The position numbers and the translations under genes are program-made. The notes under the pieces were generated by a model that did not search any database, was not told where the DNA came from, and saw only the letters and a list, made by a program, of their open reading frames with translations. A DNA stretch of 19,127 bases from Anaerolineaceae bacterium. GTDB taxonomy: Bacteria; Chloroflexota; Anaerolineae; Anaerolineales; Villigracilaceae. The stretch lies in assembly GCA_022181005.1 (NCBI GenBank), contig BQMV01000007.1, positions 1 to 19,127 of the forward strand. The letters are read 5' to 3'. Positions 1 through 7,419 of the stretch are shown piece by piece. The first letter of the stretch is position 1. Each line of letters starts with the position of its first letter.

Positions 1-31
1 TACTAAGGTTATATATTCTTTAAAAAAACGC

Positions 32-60
32 TTGTATCTAATAAGCAAATCCTGTACAAT
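32..60 (+). promoter_or_regulatory. Putative sigma-A promoter of spoVS
   Basis: A TACAAT hexamer at 55-60 matches the -10 consensus at five of six bases. It has TTGTAT (three of six) 17 bp upstream at 32-37. Transcription would start near 67, giving a leader of about 37 nt before the spoVS ATG. A second TACAAT at 86-91 is too close to the ribosome binding site to be the main -10. The call rests on spacing and consensus only. Confidence 0.4.
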
Positions 61-103
61 CTCCATATCAAGTCGAGCCCCCCTTTACAATGAAAGGCGA
101 ATC

Positions 104-379
104 ATGAATATGATTAGGGTCTCAGCCAATTCTCGTACCGCTTCTGTCGCAGGCGCAATCGCGGGGGTCATTCGCGAACACAAGCAGGTAGAAGTGCAAG
201 CGATCGGCGCCGCCGCGGTTAATCAAGCGGTGAAGGCGTTGGCGCTGGCGACAGGATATTTGACAAACGACAATATCCACATCGTATGTATGCCCCAGTT
301 TGCAGACGTAACGATTGACGAAGAAATTCGTACGGCTATTAAATTCAGCGTTGAATTGCGTTCGCAGCATGGTGGATGA
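104..379 (+). CDS. spoVS: Stage V sporulation protein S (SpoVS) family protein
   Basis: This 91-residue protein is a full-length SpoVS homologue. It starts with the family-typical IRVSANSRTASVAGAIAG stretch and keeps the AIGAAAVNQAVKALALATGYL core and the end motif with IKFSVELR. SpoVS is a small Alba-like-fold protein, probably nucleic-acid binding, that affects septation and spore development in Bacillus. It is also widespread in non-sporulating lineages such as Deinococcus-Thermus and Chloroflexota, where its role is unclear. I chose ATG 104 because AAAGG at 93-97 lies 6 nt upstream; an in-frame ATG at 110 is possible, and the longer frame back to 32 has no family similarity. The stop overlaps the next start (ATGA at 376-379), so the two genes are probably translationally coupled. 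Confidence 0.9.
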   Translation: MNMIRVSANSRTASVAGAIAGVIREHKQVEVQAIGAAAVNQAVKALALATGYLTNDNIHIVCMPQFADVTIDEEIRTAIKFSVELRSQHGG

Positions 380-2037
380 GCATAGCGCGCAGCGTTTTTG
401 ACATGCAGATTTCAAGAACTATTTGGCGCAGTCTATTATGGGTTATATTATTTTCTGCGCTGTGCGGAGCGCTGACAATGTCGTTGCTTACACCGGTCCA
501 TGCTGCGCCAAAGACTCAGTGGGCGACGCATCTTGTGATCAGTGAGGTTTATGGAGGCGGGGGAAATGCGGGTGCGGTTTATACTCATGATTTTATTGAG
601 CTCTTCAACCCTACCGATCATGATATTTCTTTAGACGGAAAGTCAGTGCAATATGCGCCTCCAGCGGGAAGTAATTGGACTGTCGTTAACCTTAGCGGCT
701 TATTGAAAGCCGGACAGTATTATTTAATTCAAGGAAGCTCGGGAGGGAGCGATGGAACGGCTCTTCCAACTCCTGACGTAATAAGTAATGTAAATGTGGC
801 TATGGACAAAGGCAAAGTTGCATTAGTTAATTCAACAATAGGATTAACCTGCAACGGAGACGACAAGCCGTGCTCTCAGTCTGTAATTGACAGCATTGAT
901 GATCTTGTCGGATATGGAACAGCCACTTTTTATGAAGGAACAAACGGTCCCGCTTCCGCGCCGAACGCGAAGAAATCCAGTATGCGCGTGGATAGCTGTA
1001 TAGACATGGGTGAGAACAGCACCGATTTCAAGGTTGACGATCCTACGCCGCGCAACAAGGATTCGATAGGATATATTTGCGGAGTAGGCACATACACTCC
1101 TACGGAAACCCCTAACGAAGAAACCCTCACTGTGGCGGCGGAGAATACGAATATCGCTGCGACAGAGACCATGATTGCGCTTTCAGCATCTCCCACAATT
1201 GCAACTCCTACGCCCTCTCGCACGCTTAAGCCGACCCGCACTCCTTCTTTTACGCGCACGCCATCCCCTACTCGCACTCCTTCTCTTACGCGCACGCCAT
1301 CCCCTACTCGCACTCCTTCTCTTACGCGCACGCCCACAATAACCTATACTCCTACAAACACGAAAACCCCTACAAAGACAATAACGCCTTCTCGCACTCC
1401 AACGGCTGCCCCCATTCAACTGGTTGCGATCAACGAATTCGTGCCGCGCCCCGGGCGAGACTGGAACAACGATGGGCTCATCAACACCGGCGATGAATAT
1501 ATTGAATTGATCAATTATGGCGCAACCAGCGTCAACTTAAGCGGCTGGACGCTGGATGACGAGATAAATATCGGCTCGGCGCCCTATCGGATACCGTCTT
1601 TAACGCTCAGACCCGGAGAGCGGATCGTCTTTTATGGGAGTCAGACCGGTTTATTGCTCAGCGACGGCGGCGATGCGGTGCGCCTGCTCAAACCTAACGG
1701 CGGGTTGATAGATGCTTTCGACTACAACGTAGTAAATTACCCCGATCAATCCTTCTGCCGCCTGCCAGATAAAGGCGGATTGGGGCTTTGGGGAAATAAC
1801 TGCTATCCAACGCCCGGATTGCCCAATTCGCTCGGAAGCGCGCCTAACGCTTCTATCCCGTTGATTAACGACGCGCTTTGCCCGATCGCCGATACGCTTC
1901 CGCAGGAATTCTATTGGGCGGAATGCGATCCGTTCGGGAATGCGATTTGGAGTCGTCGTTATTGGGATGATGCGGGCTGGTATGGAGAATTGCGGTTGCC
2001 GAATATTAACGGTAAATGGGATGTGTTCGCGGATTAA
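376..2037 (+). CDS. Secreted protein with two lamin-tail domains and Thr-Pro linker
   Basis: A 553-residue exported protein. A basic start and hydrophobic segment at about residues 20-39 end in a signal-peptidase-like site near VHAA (41-44). Residues of about 50-150 form a first lamin-tail domain (LVISEVYGGGG, then DFIELFNPT). Residues of about 236-345 are a low-complexity linker of TPSxTRTPSPTR units. Residues of about 345-450 form a second lamin-tail domain (INEFVPRPG, EYIELINYG, LSGWTLDD, LRPGERIVFYG). The aromatic tail contains an RRYWDDAGWYGE motif. Bacterial lamin-tail domains are beta-sandwich modules common on secreted or surface proteins, often with nucleases, but no catalytic domain is visible here. 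An adhesive or envelope role is inferred. Met403 is an alternative start. Its stop abuts the stop of the convergent kinase gene with no bases between. Confidence 0.8.
   Translation: MSIARSVFDMQISRTIWRSLLWVILFSALCGALTMSLLTPVHAAPKTQWATHLVISEVYGGGGNAGAVYTHDFIELFNPTDHDISLDGKSVQYAPPAGSNWTVVNLSGLLKAGQYYLIQGSSGGSDGTALPTPDVISNVNVAMDKGKVALVNSTIGLTCNGDDKPCSQSVIDSIDDLVGYGTATFYEGTNGPASAPNAKKSSMRVDSCIDMGENSTDFKVDDPTPRNKDSIGYICGVGTYTPTETPNEETLTVAAENTNIAATETMIALSASPTIATPTPSRTLKPTRTPSFTRTPSPTRTPSLTRTPSPTRTPSLTRTPTITYTPTNTKTPTKTITPSRTPTAAPIQLVAINEFVPRPGRDWNNDGLINTGDEYIELINYGATSVNLSGWTLDDEINIGSAPYRIPSLTLRPGERIVFYGSQTGLLLSDGGDAVRLLKPNGGLIDAFDYNVVNYPDQSFCRLPDKGGLGLWGNNCYPTPGLPNSLGSAPNASIPLINDALCPIADTLPQEFYWAECDPFGNAIWSRRYWDDAGWYGELRLPNINGKWDVFAD
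1240..1335 (+). repeat. 36-bp tandem repeat coding the TPSLTRTPSPTR linker
   Basis: Units begin at 1240, 1276 and 1312 (two full copies and a partial third) and are nearly identical in DNA, differing mainly by TTTT versus TCTT early in the unit. Each codes 12 residues, so copy changes keep frame. The DNA-level identity suggests recent tandem duplication. Confidence 0.85.
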
Positions 2038-2703
2038 TTAATCGTCCGCCGCGCGCGCCACTTCTTCCGGCTCGAACGCCACTTCTTCTTTGCCGGTTAA
2101 TTTCTCATCTACTTTTTGAATGATCAGGCGCAAATGACCGGAATGTGAAACGTAGTCCAAGTCGTCGGCGGGGATAGCCAGCACGGGGCATAGCGTGAAG
2201 TTATCAATCCACGCTTCGTAGAGATTGTTTAAGCCGTCTAAATAGCCCGGCGCGATGGCGCGCTCGTAGGCGCGTCCGCGGTTGGAGATGCGGTTTTGCA
2301 GGGTGGATACTGACGCTCGCAGATAGATGACCAGATCGGGGGGCGGGAGGAAGCGTCTCATCGTCTCGTAGAGATCGCGATAAGTTTGATAGTCGCGTTC
2401 TTGAAAATGCCCCTGCAAATAGAGGTTTTGAGCGAAGATTTCGGCGTCTTCGTAGACGCTGCGATCTTGCGCGACCGAGGTTGAACGCTGAGACAATTGA
2501 TAATGCGAATGGAGACGATGTGTAAGGAAAAAAACTTGCGAATGGAACGACCATGCGCGCATATCGGCGTAGAAATCGGCGAGGTAGGGATTTTCCGCTA
2601 CCGGCTCATAGAACGGCTCCCAGCCGGCGCGTTCGCATAACATTTGCACCAGCGTAGATTTTCCCACGCCGATATTTCCGGCGACTGCCACGAATTTTTT
2701 CAT
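2038..2703 (-). CDS. Deoxynucleoside kinase (dGK/dCK family)
   Basis: A 221-residue cytosolic kinase that would phosphorylate purine or pyrimidine deoxynucleosides to monophosphates for salvage. The P-loop GNIGVGKST lies at residues 9-17. It is followed by EPVAENPYL, the WSFHSQVFFLTHR segment, the catalytic/base-contact DRSVYEDAEIFA motif and the lid region with RISNRGRAYE. Length fits the bacterial deoxyadenosine/deoxyguanosine kinase family (about 210-225 residues). ATG at 2703 is chosen because the P-loop follows directly, whereas the frame continues 24 codons further into unrelated residues. The ribosome binding site is weak (CGGAAAAA). It is the last gene of the minus-strand group, 37 bp after the DsbA-like gene. 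Which base it prefers cannot be told. Confidence 0.87.
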   Translation of the reverse strand: MKKFVAVAGNIGVGKSTLVQMLCERAGWEPFYEPVAENPYLADFYADMRAWSFHSQVFFLTHRLHSHYQLSQRSTSVAQDRSVYEDAEIFAQNLYLQGHFQERDYQTYRDLYETMRRFLPPPDLVIYLRASVSTLQNRISNRGRAYERAIAPGYLDGLNNLYEAWIDNFTLCPVLAIPADDLDYVSHSGHLRLIIQKVDEKLTGKEEVAFEPEEVARAADD

Positions 2704-2740
2704 GATGTTTTTCCGCGTGAGGTAAGCGACCGTTCTGCGG

Positions 2741-3550
2741 CTACTTCGGAAATTCTCCAGCGAGTTCCTTATCAATTACTTGCTGGAAGACGCCGAGCGG
2801 CTGCGCGCCGACGACGGCAAGCCCGTTGATAAAGAACGTAGGCGTCGAGCTTATGCCGAGGTTGAGCGCGAAATCGCTGTCGGTTTGTACGGCTTGTTGA
2901 TATGTTCTGTTTTTTACGCAGGCTTCAAATTTGTTAAGGTCAAGCCCTAATTCAGACGCATACTGCGAATATACGTTGACGCTGAGCGAGGAACCGCCGA
3001 ATAATTTATCGTGAAATTCCCAGAATTTATTTTGTTCGTTCGCGCACATGGAGGCTTCCGCAGCGGCTTGCGCGTCGGGATGAATGGATGTGAGCGGCAG
3101 ATGACGATAGACGATCCGAATCTGACCGGGGTAGGCGTCTAACAAAGGTTGATAGACGGTCTGTTGCCATTGCTTGCAATATGGACATTGGAAATCGCTG
3201 AATTCGACAATAACGATCGGCGCATTTTCCGGACCGATGGACGGAAAGCCAGCGTCGTCAACCGGGTAGCGAGTGATTTGCGGCGGCGCATTGTTTGCGG
3301 CTGAAGGCGGATTCGTCGCTTGCGCATCCGCTTGTTGGGCGGAGAAAATGTTCGCGCCCCAGATGAGATAACCGAGCGCCACCCCTATGGCAAAAGTCAA
3401 TACGCTCAGCGCGGTAAAGAAATGACTGCGCTTAAAGATGATCGTATCTTCGGCGTTGAACGGCGCTTCGTCCGTTGAGGCGGACTCAATAAGCGGCTCG
3501 TAGGGATCGTTTGTTTTTACAGGTTTCGATTTTGTAGGCATGTTCGTCAT
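2741..3550 (-). CDS. Membrane-anchored DsbA-like thiol-disulfide oxidoreductase
   Basis: A 269-residue protein. A charged cytoplasmic N-terminus of about 43 residues precedes one membrane helix (about 44-69), a Pro/Ala/Asn-rich spacer, and a DsbA-type thioredoxin domain. The redox-active CPYC lies at 122-125 after VIVEFSDFQ, and the cis-Pro loop is in ISSTPTFFING. The family acts outside the cytoplasm, forming or exchanging disulfides. The open frame runs another 137 codons upstream, but that part lies over msrQ in another frame and looks like shadow, so start 3550 (MTNMPTK) is used; 3541 is possible. It follows msrQ by 23 bp on the same strand, so the group may form one extracytoplasmic redox repair operon (inference). 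Confidence 0.87.
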   Translation of the reverse strand: MTNMPTKSKPVKTNDPYEPLIESASTDEAPFNAEDTIIFKRSHFFTALSVLTFAIGVALGYLIWGANIFSAQQADAQATNPPSAANNAPPQITRYPVDDAGFPSIGPENAPIVIVEFSDFQCPYCKQWQQTVYQPLLDAYPGQIRIVYRHLPLTSIHPDAQAAAEASMCANEQNKFWEFHDKLFGGSSLSVNVYSQYASELGLDLNKFEACVKNRTYQQAVQTDSDFALNLGISSTPTFFINGLAVVGAQPLGVFQQVIDKELAGEFPK

Positions 3551-3573
3551 TATAGTGCAAGCCTGAAAATTTG

Positions 3574-4269
3574 TCAGTCGTAACTTTCGCGTTGACGCGC
3601 GCCGGGCGCCGCGCTCCGCTTCTGAAACCGCGCCAGCGCCCGGCGTCGAAATGAAGCGATGCTTCTGCGGATGGAGGGAATTCGCGCGAGCAACAGAACG
3701 CCCGCGATCAAAGAATAAATTAACGGACGCACGATGTCGCCTTGCAGCGCGAAGAGATCTCCTTTTTTGCTCCAGGCGTAATGCAAGAGGAGGATTGGCG
3801 CGATCAGGTAGACGGTCTGATGCAGCCTCTTCCAGCGTTTGCCGAGGCGGCGTTTCCAGAGATCGAAAGAGGTTATGGCTAGAGGGGTCAACATAAGGAG
3901 CCCCAATATGCCAAGAAGGATGTAAGGCTTTTCGCCGATAGTTTGAGCGAGCAGGCTCCAAGCGAAACCGTAATCGAGGTTAACGTAGATGGTCGCGTGC
4001 AGCGCGCCGTACATGAATGCGTATAAACCCAGCGTGCGCCGCCGTTGGATCAATTCGCGCCAGCCGAACAGCGTATTGAGCGGCGTACATGCCAACGAGA
4101 GCATCAATAGCGTGATAGCATGACGACCCGTGCGTTGTTCGATCTCTTGAATCGGATTCGCCGATAGATTTCCCGCGAGAAGGTCGAAGCAAATCATGAT
4201 TAATGCCGACCACGCGTATACATGTACGATGATTTGAAGAGGGGTATAGCGTTGCGCGCGCGCCGACAT
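3574..4269 (-). CDS. msrQ: MsrQ, heme-binding membrane subunit of the MsrPQ methionine sulfoxide reductase
   Basis: A 231-residue integral membrane protein of the YedZ/ferric-reductase-like family, with about six hydrophobic segments. Candidate heme ligands sit in GRHAITLLML, YGALHATIYV and RWKRLHQTVYLIAPILLLHY. MsrQ is a b-type cytochrome that takes electrons from the quinone pool or a flavin reductase and gives them to MsrP. The ATG overlaps the msrP stop by one base (TGATG at 4267-4271), indicating coupled translation of the two subunits. The frame could begin one codon earlier with TTG, which is unlikely. The C-terminus is Arg-rich and probably cytoplasmic. Confidence 0.9.
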   Translation of the reverse strand: MSARAQRYTPLQIIVHVYAWSALIMICFDLLAGNLSANPIQEIEQRTGRHAITLLMLSLACTPLNTLFGWRELIQRRRTLGLYAFMYGALHATIYVNLDYGFAWSLLAQTIGEKPYILLGILGLLMLTPLAITSFDLWKRRLGKRWKRLHQTVYLIAPILLLHYAWSKKGDLFALQGDIVRPLIYSLIAGVLLLARIPSIRRSIASFRRRALARFQKRSAAPGARQRESYD

Positions 4270-5222
4270 CAATATTCCTTGATCAAATCCATGCCTTCAT
4301 AGAGATGCGCCACTTGTTCGGCGTATCCGTTGAACATTAACGTTGAGCGGCGTCCAAATTCGCCGATGCGGCGTTCTGTCGCTTGCGACCAACGCGGATG
4401 CGGGCGCTGCGGGTTCACGTTGGAATAGAAGCCGTATTCTTTTGCGTTGACTGTATTCCAGAAAGTAGCAGGACGTTCCGCTACGAGCTCGATCCTTACG
4501 ATGGATTTGATGGATTTGAAGCCGTACTTCCATGGCGCGATCAGACGAATCGGGGCGCCGTCTTGATTAGGCATGGGCAAGCCGTATAAACCCGTCGCCA
4601 GAATCGTCAGTTCGTTTAACGCTTCGTCGAGCCGCAGCCCTTCTTGGTAGGGCCACGGATAAAACGGGCTTTTCAATCCGGGCATTTCTTCGGGACGATG
4701 GATCGTTTCAAAGCGGACGTATTTCGCATCTGAAGTTGGGTCTGCCTCGCGCAACAGGCTCGCCAGCGAAAACCCCGTCCACGGGACGACCATGCTCCAC
4801 GCCTCTACGCAACGCAAGCGATAAATGCGCTCCTCTTGCGTGAACTTATTCAACAAGTCTTCGATGCCGTAAGTTTTTGGATTTCGCACTAAACCGTATA
4901 CGTCCACGGTCCAAGGTCGGGTTGTAAACTCTTGCGCTAAACGCGCGACGCCTTCTTTATCCTCGGTGAATTCGTAGAAATTATTATAGTGAGCAATATC
5001 GTCGAGCGAATTAACGGGGTCGCCCAATTCGTCGAATGCGTAGGGAGTCGCCGCTTCTTTCTCGGAGATGGCGGATTGTATTCCCTTTGGAGCGCATGCC
5101 GCCAGCGCCGCCGCCCCAGAGAAAACGCCCGCTGTTTTGAGAAATTCGCGTCGCGATACATACTGCGAATACGGCGTGATCTCGGACGATTTAACGGGAA
5201 TGGATTTAAATTTATTTTTCAT
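4269..5222 (-). CDS. msrP: MsrP, molybdopterin-dependent protein-methionine-sulfoxide reductase
   Basis: A 317-residue catalytic subunit of MsrPQ, which reduces methionine sulfoxide in exported proteins. The N-terminus holds a twin-arginine signal (SRREFLK, 23-29) after the family-typical IPVKSSEITP. The molybdenum-binding Cys is C138 in YRLRCVEAWSMVVPWTGF, and the cofactor pocket continues through GAPIRLIAPWKYGFKSIKSI and the NPQRPHPRWSQATER end region. Directly after the Tat segment there is a lipobox-like LAAC (40-43), so the mature enzyme may be lipid-anchored. Start 5222 is preferred because GGAA lies 5 nt upstream; 5255 is an alternative. The upstream neighbour rlmI ends 94 bp away on the same strand. 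Confidence 0.92.
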   Translation of the reverse strand: MKNKFKSIPVKSSEITPYSQYVSRREFLKTAGVFSGAAALAACAPKGIQSAISEKEAATPYAFDELGDPVNSLDDIAHYNNFYEFTEDKEGVARLAQEFTTRPWTVDVYGLVRNPKTYGIEDLLNKFTQEERIYRLRCVEAWSMVVPWTGFSLASLLREADPTSDAKYVRFETIHRPEEMPGLKSPFYPWPYQEGLRLDEALNELTILATGLYGLPMPNQDGAPIRLIAPWKYGFKSIKSIVRIELVAERPATFWNTVNAKEYGFYSNVNPQRPHPRWSQATERRIGEFGRRSTLMFNGYAEQVAHLYEGMDLIKEY

Positions 5223-5316
5223 AGTATTCCAAATGTGCGCCAAATCATACCCCATGAACTTGCGACCGCGCACGACGCTTAAAATTGATTCATATTGAGC
5301 GCGAATGTTTAAGCCG

Positions 5317-6549
5317 CTATGCGATTGCAAACAAACATTTAAGATACGCGCCCTCTTTGAAGGCGATTGGATGATCCAACGCGTGACCAGTCCTTTCGAT
5401 CTCTTGAAGCGGGCGCCGCGCTGCTTGCGCCGCCTGATGAATCGATTCAAAGAAGCGTTCGGCGCTCACGCGGCTGGAGCAGGAGGCTTGCGCGAGAATC
5501 CCGCCTGATTTTAAAACGCTCAGTCCCAGTTGCGTCAAGCGGCGGTAAGCGGATAACGCCGCCTCAACTTGCGTTTGATTTTGTGCGAACATCGGCGGAT
5601 CGAGGATAACGAGATCGAATTTACGCCCGCCCGCATTCATCTCAGTTAATGCTTTAAACGCGTCTTCCGTAAGCGTTTCAAATTTTGCGGCTCTAACTTC
5701 GGGCAGCTGTTGGTTATGTTTAATGTTTCGTAAAATGGCTTGCGTAGCGGGCAGGCTCAGGTCTACGCTCGTCACCGTTTTGGCGCCGCCCGCCGCGGCG
5801 TAGAGGGAGAATCCGCCGGTGTATGAGAAGACATTCAGAACAGTTTTGTGTTGCGAAAGATTCCTGATGCGTTCGCGGTTTTCGCGTTGATCTAAAAAGA
5901 AGCCCGTTTTTTGCCCGTTAATCGGATCGCATTCAAAGATTATGCCGTTCTCTTTGAACAGGATCGCGCTTGGAGGAGTATGCGAGGTAAGCATCGAACC
6001 GTCGGCAAGACCTTGTAACGCGGCTGTCTGCTTCTGCACGGAGCGGCTGAAGCGTAAGACGATATGCTTATAAGAAGGAAAAGCGCCGCAGATTTCTTTT
6101 AAATAGGGAATCCAAGCCGGCGTGTAAAGTTTGACGACCAGCGCGTCCGCGTAACGGTCAACGACCAGCCCGGGCAAGCCGTCGTTCTCTCCGTGAACGA
6201 GGCGATATCCGTTGGTGTGCGGAGCGTTCAACGGCTGGCGCAATGCGCTGGCGGTATGTATCTTCTCTTGAAACCAATTTGAATTAATGACGGCGGGTTT
6301 TTCGCTCTGTAAAATTCGGACGCGAATAGGCGATGTTGGATCGTATAAGCCAATCGCTAGAAATTTACGTTTCGCGTCGAAGAGGACCGCCAACTCACCG
6401 GGCGCGCCGCGCCGACTTTGCTTGAGAATGGATTTCTCGAAAACCCAAGGATGTCCGCGCCGAATATTTTTCTCGGCGTTTGCGGAAACGCGCAGGACAA
6501 TTTTTTGCGCGGAGGGGCCGGCTATATTCGACAACGCAGGAAATATCAT
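5317..6549 (-). CDS. rlmI: RlmI-type 23S rRNA (cytosine-C5) methyltransferase
   Basis: A 410-residue class I SAM-dependent methyltransferase of the RlmI family, which methylates C1962 of 23S rRNA in E. coli. A PUA-like N-terminal domain includes RGHPWVFEKSI. Then come a central EEHAD-type region (GYRLVHGENDGLPGLVVDRY) and a Rossmann methyltransferase domain: KTGFFLDQREN, SAM motif VLNVFSYTGGFSLYAA, the DLVILDPPMFAQ motif and the catalytic-Cys region QASCSSRV. Length agrees with the family (about 390-400). The ATG at 6549 lacks a clear Shine-Dalgarno, so the exact start is less certain. A hairpin separates it from the sdh operon upstream. Confidence 0.9.
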   Translation of the reverse strand: MIFPALSNIAGPSAQKIVLRVSANAEKNIRRGHPWVFEKSILKQSRRGAPGELAVLFDAKRKFLAIGLYDPTSPIRVRILQSEKPAVINSNWFQEKIHTASALRQPLNAPHTNGYRLVHGENDGLPGLVVDRYADALVVKLYTPAWIPYLKEICGAFPSYKHIVLRFSRSVQKQTAALQGLADGSMLTSHTPPSAILFKENGIIFECDPINGQKTGFFLDQRENRERIRNLSQHKTVLNVFSYTGGFSLYAAAGGAKTVTSVDLSLPATQAILRNIKHNQQLPEVRAAKFETLTEDAFKALTEMNAGGRKFDLVILDPPMFAQNQTQVEAALSAYRRLTQLGLSVLKSGGILAQASCSSRVSAERFFESIHQAAQAARRPLQEIERTGHALDHPIAFKEGAYLKCLFAIA

Positions 6550-6607
6550 TTTGGGTTATTCGCTCAATCGGGCGGCGTCCGCTTATCTTGTTGTTGAAAT
6601 TATAAAT

Positions 6608-6649
6608 CTTAAAGCGCGAGCCGCATCCTCGCGGACGCGGCTCGCTAAG
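6608..6649 (-). terminator. Probable terminator of the sdhCDAB operon
   Basis: GCGAGCCGC (6616-6624) pairs perfectly with GCGGCTCGC (6637-6645) around a 12-nt loop, with a possible outer CTTA/TAAG pairing. On the minus strand the stem is followed by GCTTTAAGATTTATAA, only moderately T-rich. It lies just past the sdhB stop and before rlmI. Confidence 0.55.
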
Positions 6650-6666
6650 TTTAATGTCTCTGCTTC

Positions 6667-7374
6667 TTAATCCAACTTCCCCGTCACCATTGCCATCTTT
6701 AACTCGCCGATCGCTTCTGTGATATGGATTCCGCGCGGGCAGGCGGTGGTGCAGTTATACGCGGTGTGACAGCGGACAGTTCCGTTCGTCTCGCTCAGAA
6801 TTTCCAGACGTTGCGTAGTCCCTTCGTCGCGGCTGTCGAATACGAAGCGGTGAGCCGCCATCAGCGCGGCAGGACCGTAATATTCTTCGCTTGCCCAGAA
6901 CGACGGGCAGGCGGTAGTGCAAGCCGCGCAGAGAATACATTTGGTCGTTTCGTCGAAGCGAGCGCGTTGTTCGGGCGACTGCAAGCGTTCGCGTCCGTCG
7001 GCGGGCAGCGGCGATTCGTTGATCAGATAAGGCAGCATCTTCTTGTAATTATCGAAGAACGGCTCCATGTCCACGATCATGTCTTTTACCACTTTCAAAC
7101 CAAGCAATGGTTCGATCGTGATGTTCGCGCCCACGTCGCGCACCAGCGTTTTACACGCCAGCATGTTGCGCCCGTTGATGCGCATCGCATCCGAGCCGCA
7201 CACGCCGTGCGCGCACGAACGACGGAACGCCAGCGAACCGTCTTTATGACCTTTGACCAACTCCAACACGTCGAGGACGCGATCGGTTTCGTGCGCTTCC
7301 ACCGTGTAGTTCTCATAATGACCGCGCTGGTCTTTCTCAGGATCGTAACGGAAAATTCGTACGGTAACTTCCAT
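6667..7374 (-). CDS. sdhB: Succinate dehydrogenase iron-sulfur subunit (complex 1)
   Basis: A 235-residue electron-transfer subunit of succinate dehydrogenase, linking the flavin in SdhA to quinone at the membrane. The [2Fe-2S] site is C54, C59, D62 and C74 (SCAHGVCGSD, then LACKT), with Asp at the third position as in E. coli SdhB. The [4Fe-4S] and [3Fe-4S] ligands are in CILCAACTTACPSFW (C146, C149, C152, C156) and CHTAYNCTTACP (C202, C208, C212). Length is typical. AGGAG lies about 10 nt before the ATG. It is the last gene of a C-D-A-B operon, 45 bp after sdhA. Confidence 0.95.
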   Translation of the reverse strand: MEVTVRIFRYDPEKDQRGHYENYTVEAHETDRVLDVLELVKGHKDGSLAFRRSCAHGVCGSDAMRINGRNMLACKTLVRDVGANITIEPLLGLKVVKDMIVDMEPFFDNYKKMLPYLINESPLPADGRERLQSPEQRARFDETTKCILCAACTTACPSFWASEEYYGPAALMAAHRFVFDSRDEGTTQRLEILSETNGTVRCHTAYNCTTACPRGIHITEAIGELKMAMVTGKLD

Positions 7375-7419
7375 AATCTTAATGCTCCTATCTAACGGAC
7401 GCGATGCGCCTCGTTCGGT

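Noticed and set aside
1240..1335. Repeats of 36 bp resembling CRISPR repeat length.
   Set aside because: They are contiguous without spacers and code an in-frame Thr-Pro linker.
930..1337. Antisense frame of 135 codons rich in VRVGDGVRV.
   Set aside because: It is the shadow of the Thr-Pro repeat on the coding strand.
3551..3961. N-terminal extension of the DsbA-like protein.
   Set aside because: It lies over msrQ in another frame and is Arg/Ser-rich with no resemblance to the family.
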